Shown piece after piece: positions 25,278-33,590 of a stretch of DNA of 64,000 nt. Position 1 is the first letter of the stretch; each line of letters starts with the position of its first letter. The position numbers and the translations under genes were made by a program. This DNA is from Perlucidibaca wandonensis (GTDB taxonomy: Bacteria; Pseudomonadota; Gammaproteobacteria; Pseudomonadales; Moraxellaceae), in assembly GCF_042677145.1 (NCBI RefSeq), contig NZ_JBHTIT010000001.1, positions 1,364,001 to 1,428,000 on the forward strand, written 5' to 3'. The notes beneath the pieces are model-generated. The model made no database searches. It saw only the letters and a program-made list of their open reading frames with translations, and was not told the DNA's origin.

Positions 25278-26326
25278 TTAAACAACCTTTCTATATCTAG
25301 CTGAGCTTTTTGGTAGTCTTTCATTTGTCCGATATCCAGCCAATAATCATAACTGGTGTATGTACCTATACGCTTACCTGCTTGTCTACCCTGCTCTAAC
25401 AACGTAGGCATATCGATGCGCTGATTGACTTTAACCTTGGCAATGATTTCTGGATTTAAAACATAAATACCGGTGTTGACTTTATAACGGAAGGTTGGTT
25501 TCTCGACCATATTTACAATGAGCTGCTCTTCCGTCTCGATCACACCAAAAGGCACTCGATGCTCGTCTTCTCTGACGGACATAGTCGCATCAAAGCCTTG
25601 AGTTTCATGGTGCTGCAACAGTTGTGCGTAGTTTAGCTTGGTTAGCACATCGCCATTCATCATCACAAGCGGTAGGTTAGGCAAATTTTTAGGAAGTAAC
25701 CCTAAAGCACCACCAGTGCCTAAAGGATTATCTTCATGCACATACTCAACACTAATACCCCAGTTGCTGCCATCACCAAAATGGTTGTGAATTACCTCTG
25801 GCATATAGTGGGTTGAAATATAAAAACGGTGGAAACCTTGTTTAATAAACTGATTAATTAGGTGCTCCAGCATAGGTTTATCACCTACACGCAGCATGGG
25901 TTTTGGGCAGTGGTCAGTTAAAGGCTGTAGCCGTGTACCAAAGCCCCCGGCCATAATAAAAACAGGGTTGTCACGCTTGGCTGGCTGTAATGCTTGGTGG
26001 AGTGTCTCTAAACCTGCTAGATAACCTGCTTCATCGAGTAAGGGTAAGGCAAGTAAATCATGCTTATCCATCAACTGTAGACGCTGTTCACGGGCGCTAG
26101 TTAATTTAGCTGTGATGGGCTGAGTATTCATCACCCTTGCAACGGAATCTTGCATTTCACAATTAACTAGCAAGCCACGACGAATATCACCATCGGTGAC
26201 CGTGCCTAATAGTTTATTTTGTTCATTGCATATCAAACCAATGCGCAGTGCGGCTTGATCAATCACTCGCATGGCATCGCGAATAGTAGCATCAGCACTA
26301 ATTACAACACGTTTCCAATCACTCAT
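25274..26326 (-). CDS. PtmE-like nucleotidyltransferase with CBS domains
   Basis: The 350-residue protein has a pair of CBS domains (about residues 1-115; GTVTDGDIRRGLL and ARVMNTQPITAK) followed by a sugar-1-phosphate nucleotidyltransferase domain with IMAGGFGTRLQPLTDHCPKPML, GTGGALGLL and MNGDVLTKL. This architecture matches PtmE of the Campylobacter legionaminic acid pathway, which makes GDP-glucosamine from glucosamine 1-phosphate. That suggests the pathway here may use GDP-linked intermediates. It is coupled by overlaps of 1 and 4 bases to its neighbours. Confidence 0.88.
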   Translation of the reverse strand: MSDWKRVVISADATIRDAMRVIDQAALRIGLICNEQNKLLGTVTDGDIRRGLLVNCEMQDSVARVMNTQPITAKLTSAREQRLQLMDKHDLLALPLLDEAGYLAGLETLHQALQPAKRDNPVFIMAGGFGTRLQPLTDHCPKPMLRVGDKPMLEHLINQFIKQGFHRFYISTHYMPEVIHNHFGDGSNWGISVEYVHEDNPLGTGGALGLLPKNLPNLPLVMMNGDVLTKLNYAQLLQHHETQGFDATMSVREDEHRVPFGVIETEEQLIVNMVEKPTFRYKVNTGIYVLNPEIIAKVKVNQRIDMPTLLEQGRQAGKRIGTYTSYDYWLDIGQMKDYQKAQLDIERLFK

Positions 26327-26982
26327 TACTTTGTGCTCTCTTTGCTTATCACTCGACTTGCCGCTGGAATAATTCTTTGCTGAGCTGGTACATCTCTTAC
26401 AACTGTTGTTCCTGCACCTATCACAGCTTGCTCACCTATTTGAATATTTTGTATCACACTTGCGCCTGTGCCGATATGCACTTGCTCAGCAGTAATTACG
26501 CCACCACTTAGGGTAACGCCTGGAGCAATATGGTTGTGAGCGCCTATTTTGCAGTCGTGCTCTACAGTTGCACCGGTATTAATAATGCTGTTTTTACCAA
26601 TGCTGGCATTGGTTTGTACTTGTACGCCCATCATAATTTGCACGCCTTCGGCTAATTCTAGGTAGTTAGATAGGTTAGCTTTGGGAGATATTACATGGGC
26701 AAAGCGGTAGCCTTTTTCTGAGAAAAACTCAAAGATCCACCAGCGTAGGTTATTGTCGGGTATAGAGCCCAAGCCATTCACTAGCCAAACTTCTACAGGT
26801 GAATAAGTGCTCAGTAATTGCTCGTCACTGGTAATACGCTTCAAGCCAGCTAAAGGGCTGTTGGCTGGAATGGGGTCTGGGGCTACCACAGCAATCAGTG
26901 GTAGTTTTTGTTCCAGCAGTATTTCTGCCAATACCGCAGCATGACCACCTGCACCAAGCATAACCAAAGGTTTATTAGCCAT
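26326..26982 (-). CDS. PglD/NeuD-type sugar N/O-acetyltransferase
   Basis: This 218-residue protein has an N-terminal UDP-sugar-binding Rossmann-like domain (LVMLGAGGHAAVLAEILLE) and a C-terminal left-handed beta-helix of hexapeptide repeats (INTGATVEHDCKIGAHNHIAPG, with the active histidine in the EHDC segment). The family acetylates 4-amino groups on nucleotide sugars (LegH, PglD) or O-acetylates sialic acid (NeuD). With a LegB/LegC pair upstream, the 4-amino N-acetyltransferase step is the best guess. Its start overlaps the neuB-like gene by eight bases. Confidence 0.9.
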   Translation of the reverse strand: MANKPLVMLGAGGHAAVLAEILLEQKLPLIAVVAPDPIPANSPLAGLKRITSDEQLLSTYSPVEVWLVNGLGSIPDNNLRWWIFEFFSEKGYRFAHVISPKANLSNYLELAEGVQIMMGVQVQTNASIGKNSIINTGATVEHDCKIGAHNHIAPGVTLSGGVITAEQVHIGTGASVIQNIQIGEQAVIGAGTTVVRDVPAQQRIIPAASRVISKESTK

Positions 26983-28051
26983 TAATTAACTCACCTTCAG
27001 CATAGTCTTGTAGAGCTGGCTTACCTAACAGCGACCAATACTGGTAGGGAGATAAACCATCACCTGGGCGTTTGGTGGTTAGGTTGTCCTCTGTAAATAT
27101 TTCGCCCGCCTGAATGGCTTTAGCTACGACTAGGCTTTTGCGTGCAATGGCTTTATTTTTTATTTCTGAAGGTTGAGGGCTTTTAATACCACTGCCTAAA
27201 GATAATTCCACATCACGAATCGCTTGCACCATGGATTTTAGTTCATCGGGCTCAAGCGATGCCTGGTGGTCAGGGCCGGGCAGAGTTTTATTTAGAGTGA
27301 AGTGTTTTTCAATTAGGCTGGCACCCATGGCAGTAGCAGCAATCGGAATGGTAATGCCTGCAGTATGGTCTGAATAACCGGCGGTTAGACCAAAAGCTGT
27401 AGCAAGGGTTTGCATGGCTCTTAAGTTCACTTCTGCTAAAGGGGCTGGGTATTCAGTGGTGCAATGCAAAAGGGTTACATGGGTTTTGAGTGCAGCCTGC
27501 CCTGCTACGCTGGCATAGGCCCGAGCAAAGGCTTCTTCGCTGGGTGCTGTGCTAAGCGGCTGGGTTAAACCAAAAGCAATAACACCTAAAGCCGCTTCAA
27601 CTTCAGCTAAGCTTGCCATGCCGGTAGATACAATTAAATCGCAACCAGTGTGTGCATGTTGCAAAACAAAGGGCGCATTGGTCAATTCACCCGATGGAAT
27701 TTTAAGGGTTTTAAGCCCTAAGTTTTTGACTAAAAAGTCTAGGCTATCTTGGTCGAAGGCGGTGGATAAAAACTCCATACCTAGCTTTTGGCAATAAGCT
27801 ACTAACTCATGGTGGGTTGCATAACTCAACTCCAAGCGGCTGAGCATGGCAAACTGAGACTCTGCAACACCTGTATTACGGGTTTGGTATTCAGCCTGCT
27901 GGGCATCTTGGGTCACTAGTTTTTTAGCTTTAAAGGTTTGGAACTTGACAATATCCGCACCAGCAGCATGTGCAGCATCCACCAGTTTAAACGCCAGCTC
28001 TTTACTGCCGTTATGGTTTACACCGGCCTCGGCAATAATTTTAACGATCAT
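26975..28051 (-). CDS. neuB: Nonulosonic acid synthase (NeuB/LegI)
   Basis: This enzyme condenses an N-acyl-hexosamine with phosphoenolpyruvate to form a nine-carbon keto acid. The 358-residue protein has the TIM-barrel start IIAEAGVNHNGSKELAFKLVDAA, ADIVKFQTFKA, STAFDQDSLDFL, IPSGELTN, HCTTEYPAP, GYSDHTAGI and EKHFTLNKTLPGPDHQASLEP. The C-terminal SAF antifreeze-like domain (AKAIQAGEIFTEDNLTTKRPGDG) is also present. All expected catalytic segments are intact. Whether it makes legionaminic or N-acetylneuraminic acid is inferred only from the legB/legC context. Confidence 0.95.
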   Translation of the reverse strand: MIVKIIAEAGVNHNGSKELAFKLVDAAHAAGADIVKFQTFKAKKLVTQDAQQAEYQTRNTGVAESQFAMLSRLELSYATHHELVAYCQKLGMEFLSTAFDQDSLDFLVKNLGLKTLKIPSGELTNAPFVLQHAHTGCDLIVSTGMASLAEVEAALGVIAFGLTQPLSTAPSEEAFARAYASVAGQAALKTHVTLLHCTTEYPAPLAEVNLRAMQTLATAFGLTAGYSDHTAGITIPIAATAMGASLIEKHFTLNKTLPGPDHQASLEPDELKSMVQAIRDVELSLGSGIKSPQPSEIKNKAIARKSLVVAKAIQAGEIFTEDNLTTKRPGDGLSPYQYWSLLGKPALQDYAEGELING

Positions 28052-29199
28052 TAACTGCTCTCTTTTAAATCATAAAAAGTTTTAACTACGGATAAATCGG
28101 CTACTTTAAGCTGCTCCAGAATAGCTTCGCTAGCCTTACCTTTACCATAAGGATTAAACACTTGGCTTAGGTCGTATTTTGATGTTTCTTGCAAGGCTTC
28201 TATTATAGCGGCTGTATTTGAAGGACAAGAAAAAACGCTTACAGCAGCTAAACGACCTCGCTGGCGTTCACCCAAGTTGATAGTCGGTACTTTAAAAGAA
28301 GGCACTTCAATAATTCCGCTCGATGAATTACCCACTACCGCAGCCGCATGTTTTACCGCACTTAAATAACGTTGATGACCTAAAGATGGAATCGCTAAAA
28401 CTCGGGTGGGTTGTTGTTTAGCATAGGCTTCTAGCACGGGAATAATTTCACGCCCTCCATCGTCAGCATTTGGGTAGGTCAAAATGATTTGGTGCTGTGG
28501 AAACGCATCTAAAGCCCTTAGTAGGTTTTCAAAAGACGCCTTGGCTGGCTCACTGGCTAGAGTAACAGGATGGTAAGTCACTAAAAAATATGACTGTTCT
28601 AGCTTGAAGTTTAATGAAGCTGATAATTCAGCTAATGAAAGCAGTTTACTACGCTGCAAATGGTCTAAACCTACCGCACCCACATTAAAAACTCGGCTGG
28701 GGTGCTCACCTAGTTGAATGACACGATTACGGTGAGTTTCAGTTGAGGTGAAGTGCAATAAACTCAGCTTAGTAATGGCATGGCGAAGGGCATCATCATA
28801 AGCGCCTTCGGTAATCTCGCCACCATGAATATGAGCAATAGGAATGCGCAAAATCATTGCCGCTTGTGCAACAGCAAAGGCTTCAAAGCGGTCACCTAGC
28901 ACAACCAATACATCCGGCTTCATGCGTTCTAAAGCATCAGCAAAACCTAGCACACCTAAGCCAATACTTTTAGCCGTACCAACGGCTGAATCAGAAGATA
29001 AAAGCATTTCTACTTTTTCAGTAATGGTAAAACCATCAGCCTCTATCTGCTGGTAGGTCATACCAAATTCAGGTGACAAGTGCATGGCTGAAACAAGTAG
29101 CTGCAATTCAATCTCAGAGTCATGTTGCAAGTCTTTTAATAACCAATACAACAAACCATATTCAGCACGTGTACCTGTAAAAACAGCGATTTTTTTCAT
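28051..29199 (-). CDS. neuC: Hydrolysing NDP-sugar 2-epimerase (NeuC/LegG)
   Basis: This enzyme removes the nucleotide and inverts C2 to release the hexosamine used by NeuB. The 382-residue GT-B-fold protein begins MKKIAVFTGTRAEYGLLYWLL and shows LVVLGDRFEAFAVAQAA, AHIHGGEITEGAYDDALRHAI, TYPNADDGGREI and GNSSSGIIEVPSF. A 17-codon duplicate of its beginning exists 0.6 kb upstream next to legC (29765-29821). The downstream neuB start overlaps its stop. Confidence 0.95.
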   Translation of the reverse strand: MKKIAVFTGTRAEYGLLYWLLKDLQHDSEIELQLLVSAMHLSPEFGMTYQQIEADGFTITEKVEMLLSSDSAVGTAKSIGLGVLGFADALERMKPDVLVVLGDRFEAFAVAQAAMILRIPIAHIHGGEITEGAYDDALRHAITKLSLLHFTSTETHRNRVIQLGEHPSRVFNVGAVGLDHLQRSKLLSLAELSASLNFKLEQSYFLVTYHPVTLASEPAKASFENLLRALDAFPQHQIILTYPNADDGGREIIPVLEAYAKQQPTRVLAIPSLGHQRYLSAVKHAAAVVGNSSSGIIEVPSFKVPTINLGERQRGRLAAVSVFSCPSNTAAIIEALQETSKYDLSQVFNPYGKGKASEAILEQLKVADLSVVKTFYDLKESS

Positions 29200-29244
29200 A
29201 ATTTATTTCTTTAACTAGCCTTTAAGCTTCTTTAGCTTATTCAC

Positions 29245-29312
29245 TGGGATTCAGCTGGTATTAGGTTTCACGTCCTTGACTTTAGCATTGCAAAAAGTAG
29301 ATAAGCGATGCA
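29245..29312 (-). pseudogene. Remnant of a second legC 3' end
   Basis: Immediately after the stop of the truncated gene at 29313, one minus-strand frame reads LMHRLSTFCNA before diverging and stopping at 29251. The intact legC encodes LMHRLPMFKNA near its C-terminus, 8 of 11 residues identical in the same frame. This short match, placed directly upstream of legG, suggests leftover sequence from another legC copy. The match is short, so confidence is moderate. Confidence 0.5.
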
Positions 29313-29737
29313 TTAATCCTTATGGTTGAAAAGCCACTCACAAACTCCTTGTTCTCGCATACGTTCAATTTCGTTTTGGTTACAGTTTAGATGTTGGTTC
29401 AGCCATTCTTGCGCTACTGTTTTTGGGCAGTCTTCTAACAATATCTTGCTAATTTTCTCGTTATTGCTTTGCTTAAGTGTTCTTATAAGGCTTTCGCTTT
29501 CTTTGGCGTCTTTCCCTAGAATGAATACACGATCAGCGTAGTTTTTGTTAGTTAGCAACTGGTTGAACTTGGTTATTCTTGCCTGAAAAGCGTTGTCGAA
29601 ATCCATTAAGAGTAAAGCGTGCATCTTCAGTCTATTATTGAGAAGAGGTAAGTTTTCCTCTAATTGGGCAAATACCTTAGGCCTGCCACCGCTAGGGCTT
29701 TTATCATCTATAATTATTTCATTTATATTAGGTAGTG
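29313..29737 (-). pseudogene. 5'-truncated gene of unknown function
   Basis: An open frame runs from the IS end at 29738 to a stop at 29313. The ATG at 29624 would give 103 residues, but the frame continues upstream without a start (NEIIIDDKSPSGGRPKVFAQ) until it hits the IS sequence, so the real N-terminus is missing. The visible part contains LLLMDFDNAFQARI and RVFILGKDA, loosely like TOPRIM-type acidic motifs. I do not recognise the family. It is not related to the nonulosonate pathway around it and was probably left by a past rearrangement. Confidence 0.6.
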
Positions 29738-29764
29738 TCTTTGCACTTGGTTATTGAGACTGCC
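29738..29764. repeat. Solo IS30 terminal repeat
   Basis: This 27-base stretch matches the right terminal repeat of the IS30 element at 24572-24598 at 26 of 27 positions and has the same orientation. No transposase sequence adjoins it: one side is the truncated gene 29313-29737 and the other is the legG remnant. It looks like the scar of a deleted or recombined IS copy. Confidence 0.8.
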
Positions 29765-29821
29765 AAGCTAAAAAAGTAAACAATATTCAGCTCTCGTGCC
29801 TGTAAAAACAGTAATCTTCAT
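29765..29821 (-). pseudogene. 5' remnant of a second legG/neuC
   Basis: Starting at ATG 29821, ten bases after the legC stop, the sequence reads MKITVFTGTRAEYCLLF and then stops next to the solo IS end. The intact legG begins MKKIAVFTGTRAEYGLLYW. The strong match shows that a second legG-like gene once followed this legC and was cut off by the IS-associated event. Confidence 0.85.
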
Positions 29822-29831
29822 AAACTTATGC

Positions 29832-30980
29832 TCAGCCTAAGCTTTTTACAGGTGAGCTTGGGATATTCACTAAATGACGTTCTATAAATTCAGAATATGA
29901 AAGATCACCTCTAAACGCATTTTTAAACATCGGTAAGCGATGCATCAATTTCCAAATGGGCCTGGTCATAACACCATTTGCATTAGAATTTTTTAGTAGC
30001 GCTTCACGAGACTGATGATCTGGGCAAATTATTGCATTTAACCAATAGTTAGATTTTGCGTAGTCCGGCTCTGTAACAAATTTATACGCTGAGCTACTGA
30101 AAAAATCTGCATACATTAATGCTAGCTTACGTTTATTATCAATAAAAGCACCCAGTGATTCCATTTGTGCACAGCCTAGTGCCGCATTTAAATTTGGCAT
30201 TCGGTAGTTAAAACCCGCTTCATCATGATAAAACTCATAAGGGTGTGGGACTTTTGCGGTTGTAGTTACATGCTTAGTGCGTTTACCTGCATCTAAAGTT
30301 TTACACAACACTATACCGCCGCCTCCAGTGGTAATAACTTTGTTGCCGTTAAAGCTAATAGCGCCATAGTCGCCAAATGTACCGGTGTGTTGACCCTTAT
30401 AAAAAGAACCCAAACTCTCAGCTGCATCTTCAATTAAACTAACTTGCCACTTTGCACATACTGCTATAAGTTCATGCAGCTCAACTGGGTGACCAAACGT
30501 GTGCATAGGAATCACTGCTTTAATACGCTGCTTTGTAGCCTTATGAACAGGCCCAGTTTCTGTTAAAACGGCGTACTCATCTAAAAATAACTCTAAAGCC
30601 TTCGGACACAACCCTAAACTGATAGGTGAAACATCCACAAATGCAGGCTGTGCGCCCATGTGATGTAATGCATTGCAGGTAGCTACAAATGTAAGTGCTT
30701 GAGTTATAACTATATCGTTTGCTTTAACCCCTGCCATATACAATGCAGCATGTAATGCTGCAGTGCCATTTACAGTCGCAACAGCTTTGGCTGTACCTGT
30801 GTAAATTTCAATATGATTTTCAAAGTCATCAACAAACTTGCCAACACTTGATACAAATGTGCTATTAATTGTCTCTGCTACATATTGTTGTTCATTACCT
30901 GCAAACGTAGGCGCATGCAATGGAATAAATTCATTAGTTTGATAAAGGTCTTTAACAAACGAAACAAATTGCTTGGTCAT
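29832..30980 (-). CDS. legC: LegC-type PLP-dependent sugar aminotransferase
   Basis: This 382-residue DegT/DnrJ/EryC1 family enzyme transfers an amino group to the 4-keto sugar made by LegB. It shows PLHAPTFAGNEQQYV, VNGTAALHAALYMAG, the cofactor region EDAAESLGSFYKG and the lysine segment SFNGNKVITTGGGGI, whose lysine forms the Schiff base. The neighbouring LegB makes a 4-amino-4,6-dideoxy-hexosamine nucleotide the likely product. Start ATG at 30980 lies 15 bases after legB. Confidence 0.92.
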   Translation of the reverse strand: MTKQFVSFVKDLYQTNEFIPLHAPTFAGNEQQYVAETINSTFVSSVGKFVDDFENHIEIYTGTAKAVATVNGTAALHAALYMAGVKANDIVITQALTFVATCNALHHMGAQPAFVDVSPISLGLCPKALELFLDEYAVLTETGPVHKATKQRIKAVIPMHTFGHPVELHELIAVCAKWQVSLIEDAAESLGSFYKGQHTGTFGDYGAISFNGNKVITTGGGGIVLCKTLDAGKRTKHVTTTAKVPHPYEFYHDEAGFNYRMPNLNAALGCAQMESLGAFIDNKRKLALMYADFFSSSAYKFVTEPDYAKSNYWLNAIICPDHQSREALLKNSNANGVMTRPIWKLMHRLPMFKNAFRGDLSYSEFIERHLVNIPSSPVKSLG

Positions 30981-30995
30981 AATAACGACACCCGC

Positions 30996-32186
30996 TTACA
31001 TTTTTCCATCAAGATATTTACCGATCTCTTTATGACCAAATCTTGGGATCATTTTGAAGAAAAGCGCCACAATTTGCTCTTTAGTCCACGCTTTATTATT
31101 TTTCATTGAAGCTATTTCGCTTTCAAATTCTTTTAATAGCTGATGGTCATATTTAAGCGAATTTTTAATAATACCTATATTCTCAAAACGGGCCATATCG
31201 AGTTCTTCATTGTCGGTAAAAAACTCTTCGAAATCTTTTTCACCCGTTGTATCACTTTCGGTGAAAAGGCATGGCCATTTACCTTGTGCTGGTAACGTTT
31301 TAACTAACTCACGAGACTCCTCTTCCGTTTTACATAAGTACGGTTCATAGCCTCGCTCGTTGAGGTATTTAACTGCAATGTCAGCAAATGTAATTAGGTG
31401 TAATGCTTCGCTTAATTTTGGGAAGAAAATATCTCGGTTATCACCAAAAATACACGACATCAAACATAACTCGCCTGATTCTTGTGGGGTAACAAAGTAA
31501 CGTTTAATATCACTAGGTGCGACGATAGGCTGCTGCTTTAGGATTCGTTGATTAAAACCATGCAAAAGTGACCCATCAGAAAATGCAACGTTTGCAAAAC
31601 GTGCCGTCGAAATAGACATATCTTCACTTTTGCGCATTAAAAACATTTCCATAATGCGCTTTGAGGCACCCATCATATTAACAGGATTAGCGGCTTTATC
31701 GGTAGACACACAAAAATATTTTTTTGCTCCGCAGTCTATCGACTGCTGAATAGTTTTATCTGTATTAAACACATTTACGTCGATCATACGCATTAATGTA
31801 AATGGGTCTTTTTCACTGCGCACATGTTTAAGCGCAGATAGATTTAAGATGTAATCATATTGCCCATCCGCTTTGATGAAAGCATCGTATTCAACAGAGC
31901 CAATATCTAAGGCAAATGCTTGAAAATCACCTTCGATGTAGCCAAAAGAACTGCGAATATCACGAACTAGTTCGACCATGTTGTTTTCACTTATATCAAC
32001 AACATGTAGTTTTTTAGGATTACGTTTAAAAATCTCTGTCGTTACAGCTTGTCCAATTGAACCTGCGCCACCTAAAACAAGAAAACGAGACCGAGAAACT
32101 TCTTTGGTAAGCTCAATTTCTACAGCATTAATATCCTGATTAAAAAGCGGCTTATTACGACCAATTAATCTTAATACGTGGTTCAT
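30996..32186 (-). CDS. legB: LegB-type NDP-GlcNAc 4,6-dehydratase
   Basis: This 396-residue short-chain dehydratase begins the nonulosonate branch by converting an NDP-GlcNAc to the 4-keto-6-deoxy sugar. It has VLGGAGSIGQAVTTEIFKR, LNLSALKHVRSEKDPF and VSTDKAANPVNMMGASKR with methionine in place of tyrosine, and a roughly 70-residue C-terminal helical tail seen in LegB-like proteins. ATG at 32186 (MNHVLRLIG) is preferred to an in-frame TTG four codons upstream; the wecC stop is two bases before it. Confidence 0.9.
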   Translation of the reverse strand: MNHVLRLIGRNKPLFNQDINAVEIELTKEVSRSRFLVLGGAGSIGQAVTTEIFKRNPKKLHVVDISENNMVELVRDIRSSFGYIEGDFQAFALDIGSVEYDAFIKADGQYDYILNLSALKHVRSEKDPFTLMRMIDVNVFNTDKTIQQSIDCGAKKYFCVSTDKAANPVNMMGASKRIMEMFLMRKSEDMSISTARFANVAFSDGSLLHGFNQRILKQQPIVAPSDIKRYFVTPQESGELCLMSCIFGDNRDIFFPKLSEALHLITFADIAVKYLNERGYEPYLCKTEEESRELVKTLPAQGKWPCLFTESDTTGEKDFEEFFTDNEELDMARFENIGIIKNSLKYDHQLLKEFESEIASMKNNKAWTKEQIVALFFKMIPRFGHKEIGKYLDGKM

Positions 32187-32188
32187 AT

Positions 32189-33454
32189 CTAACACCAAAT
32201 TCCTTTAGTATCTATTAAGTATTTGTTTTTCATTTTCTGATCTTTGAATTCTTTATGATCCACTAACATCAAATGAATATCAGCAGTTTTTTTTGCAACA
32301 TCAAATTCAGATAACTTTAATGCACTGACATTACCTGGCAACTCAGAAATATTAGGCTCAACCGCGATAACAGCTCCAGAATGCAGTTCAGCGATTTGCT
32401 TAGCAATATTTAAAGCAGGGCTTTCGCGTAAATCATCAATATCAGGTTTAAACGCTAAACCATAACACGCAATGGTGACATCTTTGGCTGTCTTGGTTGG
32501 GTTCGCTTGTAAAAAGTCAGCGATCGCCAACTTCACTTTATTAATTACCCACCCTGGTTTAGCATCGTTCACTTTACGTGCTGTGTGAATTATTTGCGCT
32601 TCATCAGGCGTTTTACTAACGATAAACCATGGATCAACAGCTATACAATGCCCACCGACACCAGGCCCTGGTTGTAAAATATTTATACGCGGGTGGCGGT
32701 TAGCCAGTGATATAAGCTCCCAAACATTAATATCTAACTTATCACAAATGATTGATAACTCATTGGCAAAAGCAATTTGTACATCTCGGCATGAGTTCTC
32801 AGTTAGCTTTGCCATTTCTGCTGTACGGGCATTAGCGACTACACACTCGCCCTCTACAAATATTTTGTATAGCTCTACAGCACGCATAGAACACTTTGCA
32901 GTCATACCGCCAATCACGCGGTCATTCTCAACCAGCTCACGCACTACATGGCCAGGTAATACTCGCTCAGGGCAATGCGCTACATTTACATCAGCTTCTT
33001 CACCTGCAACTTGTGGGAACGATAAGTCAAGGCGAGCTGCCGCTAACCACTCAGCCATTTGCTCTGTAGCGCCAACTGGTGATGTAGACTCTAATATTAC
33101 TAAGTCACCTTTTTTAAGTAGCGGAGCAATAGCTTCGCTAGCTTTTTTGATGTAGCTTAAATCTGGCTCAGGTATTGTAGAGTCATTGTTCTTAAACGGG
33201 GTTGGAACTGCAATTAAAAATGCATCTGCAGGCTCTGGGGAAGTTACTGCTTTTAAGTAGCCCTCTGTTACTGCAGAATGTACGATTAAATCTAGTTCTG
33301 GCTCTACTATATGAATTTCACCACGGTTAATTGTATCTACAGCATGCTGATTTACATCTACACCAATTACTTTCTTTTTACGCGATGCAAACATTGCTGC
33401 TGTTGGCAAACCAATATAACCTAAGCCAATAACTGAAATTGTATTAAATGACAT
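32189..33454 (-). CDS. wecC: UDP-ManNAc dehydrogenase
   Basis: WecC oxidises UDP-N-acetylmannosamine to the uronic acid UDP-ManNAcA. The 421-residue protein has VIGLGYIGLPTAAMFASRKK, LESTSPVGAT, GGHCIAVDPWFIV with the catalytic cysteine, and YGLAFKPDIDDLRESPAL, all as in WecC. It lies directly downstream of wecB, which provides the substrate. This gives the locus a second intact uronate-forming dehydrogenase besides the TviB-type enzyme at 6.8 kb. Confidence 0.95.
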   Translation of the reverse strand: MSFNTISVIGLGYIGLPTAAMFASRKKKVIGVDVNQHAVDTINRGEIHIVEPELDLIVHSAVTEGYLKAVTSPEPADAFLIAVPTPFKNNDSTIPEPDLSYIKKASEAIAPLLKKGDLVILESTSPVGATEQMAEWLAAARLDLSFPQVAGEEADVNVAHCPERVLPGHVVRELVENDRVIGGMTAKCSMRAVELYKIFVEGECVVANARTAEMAKLTENSCRDVQIAFANELSIICDKLDINVWELISLANRHPRINILQPGPGVGGHCIAVDPWFIVSKTPDEAQIIHTARKVNDAKPGWVINKVKLAIADFLQANPTKTAKDVTIACYGLAFKPDIDDLRESPALNIAKQIAELHSGAVIAVEPNISELPGNVSALKLSEFDVAKKTADIHLMLVDHKEFKDQKMKNKYLIDTKGIWC

Positions 33455-33590
33455 GACAATCCTTTTTAAATAGGTTTTAGTTTCTACAAATTCTTGTTTA
33501 TACTTTCCATGAAAATCTTTAATTATGTGTTTTCAAGCTTTCCACTATATTTTTTCAATGTAAAACGTGATATAAAATCGCTGCTACTCA

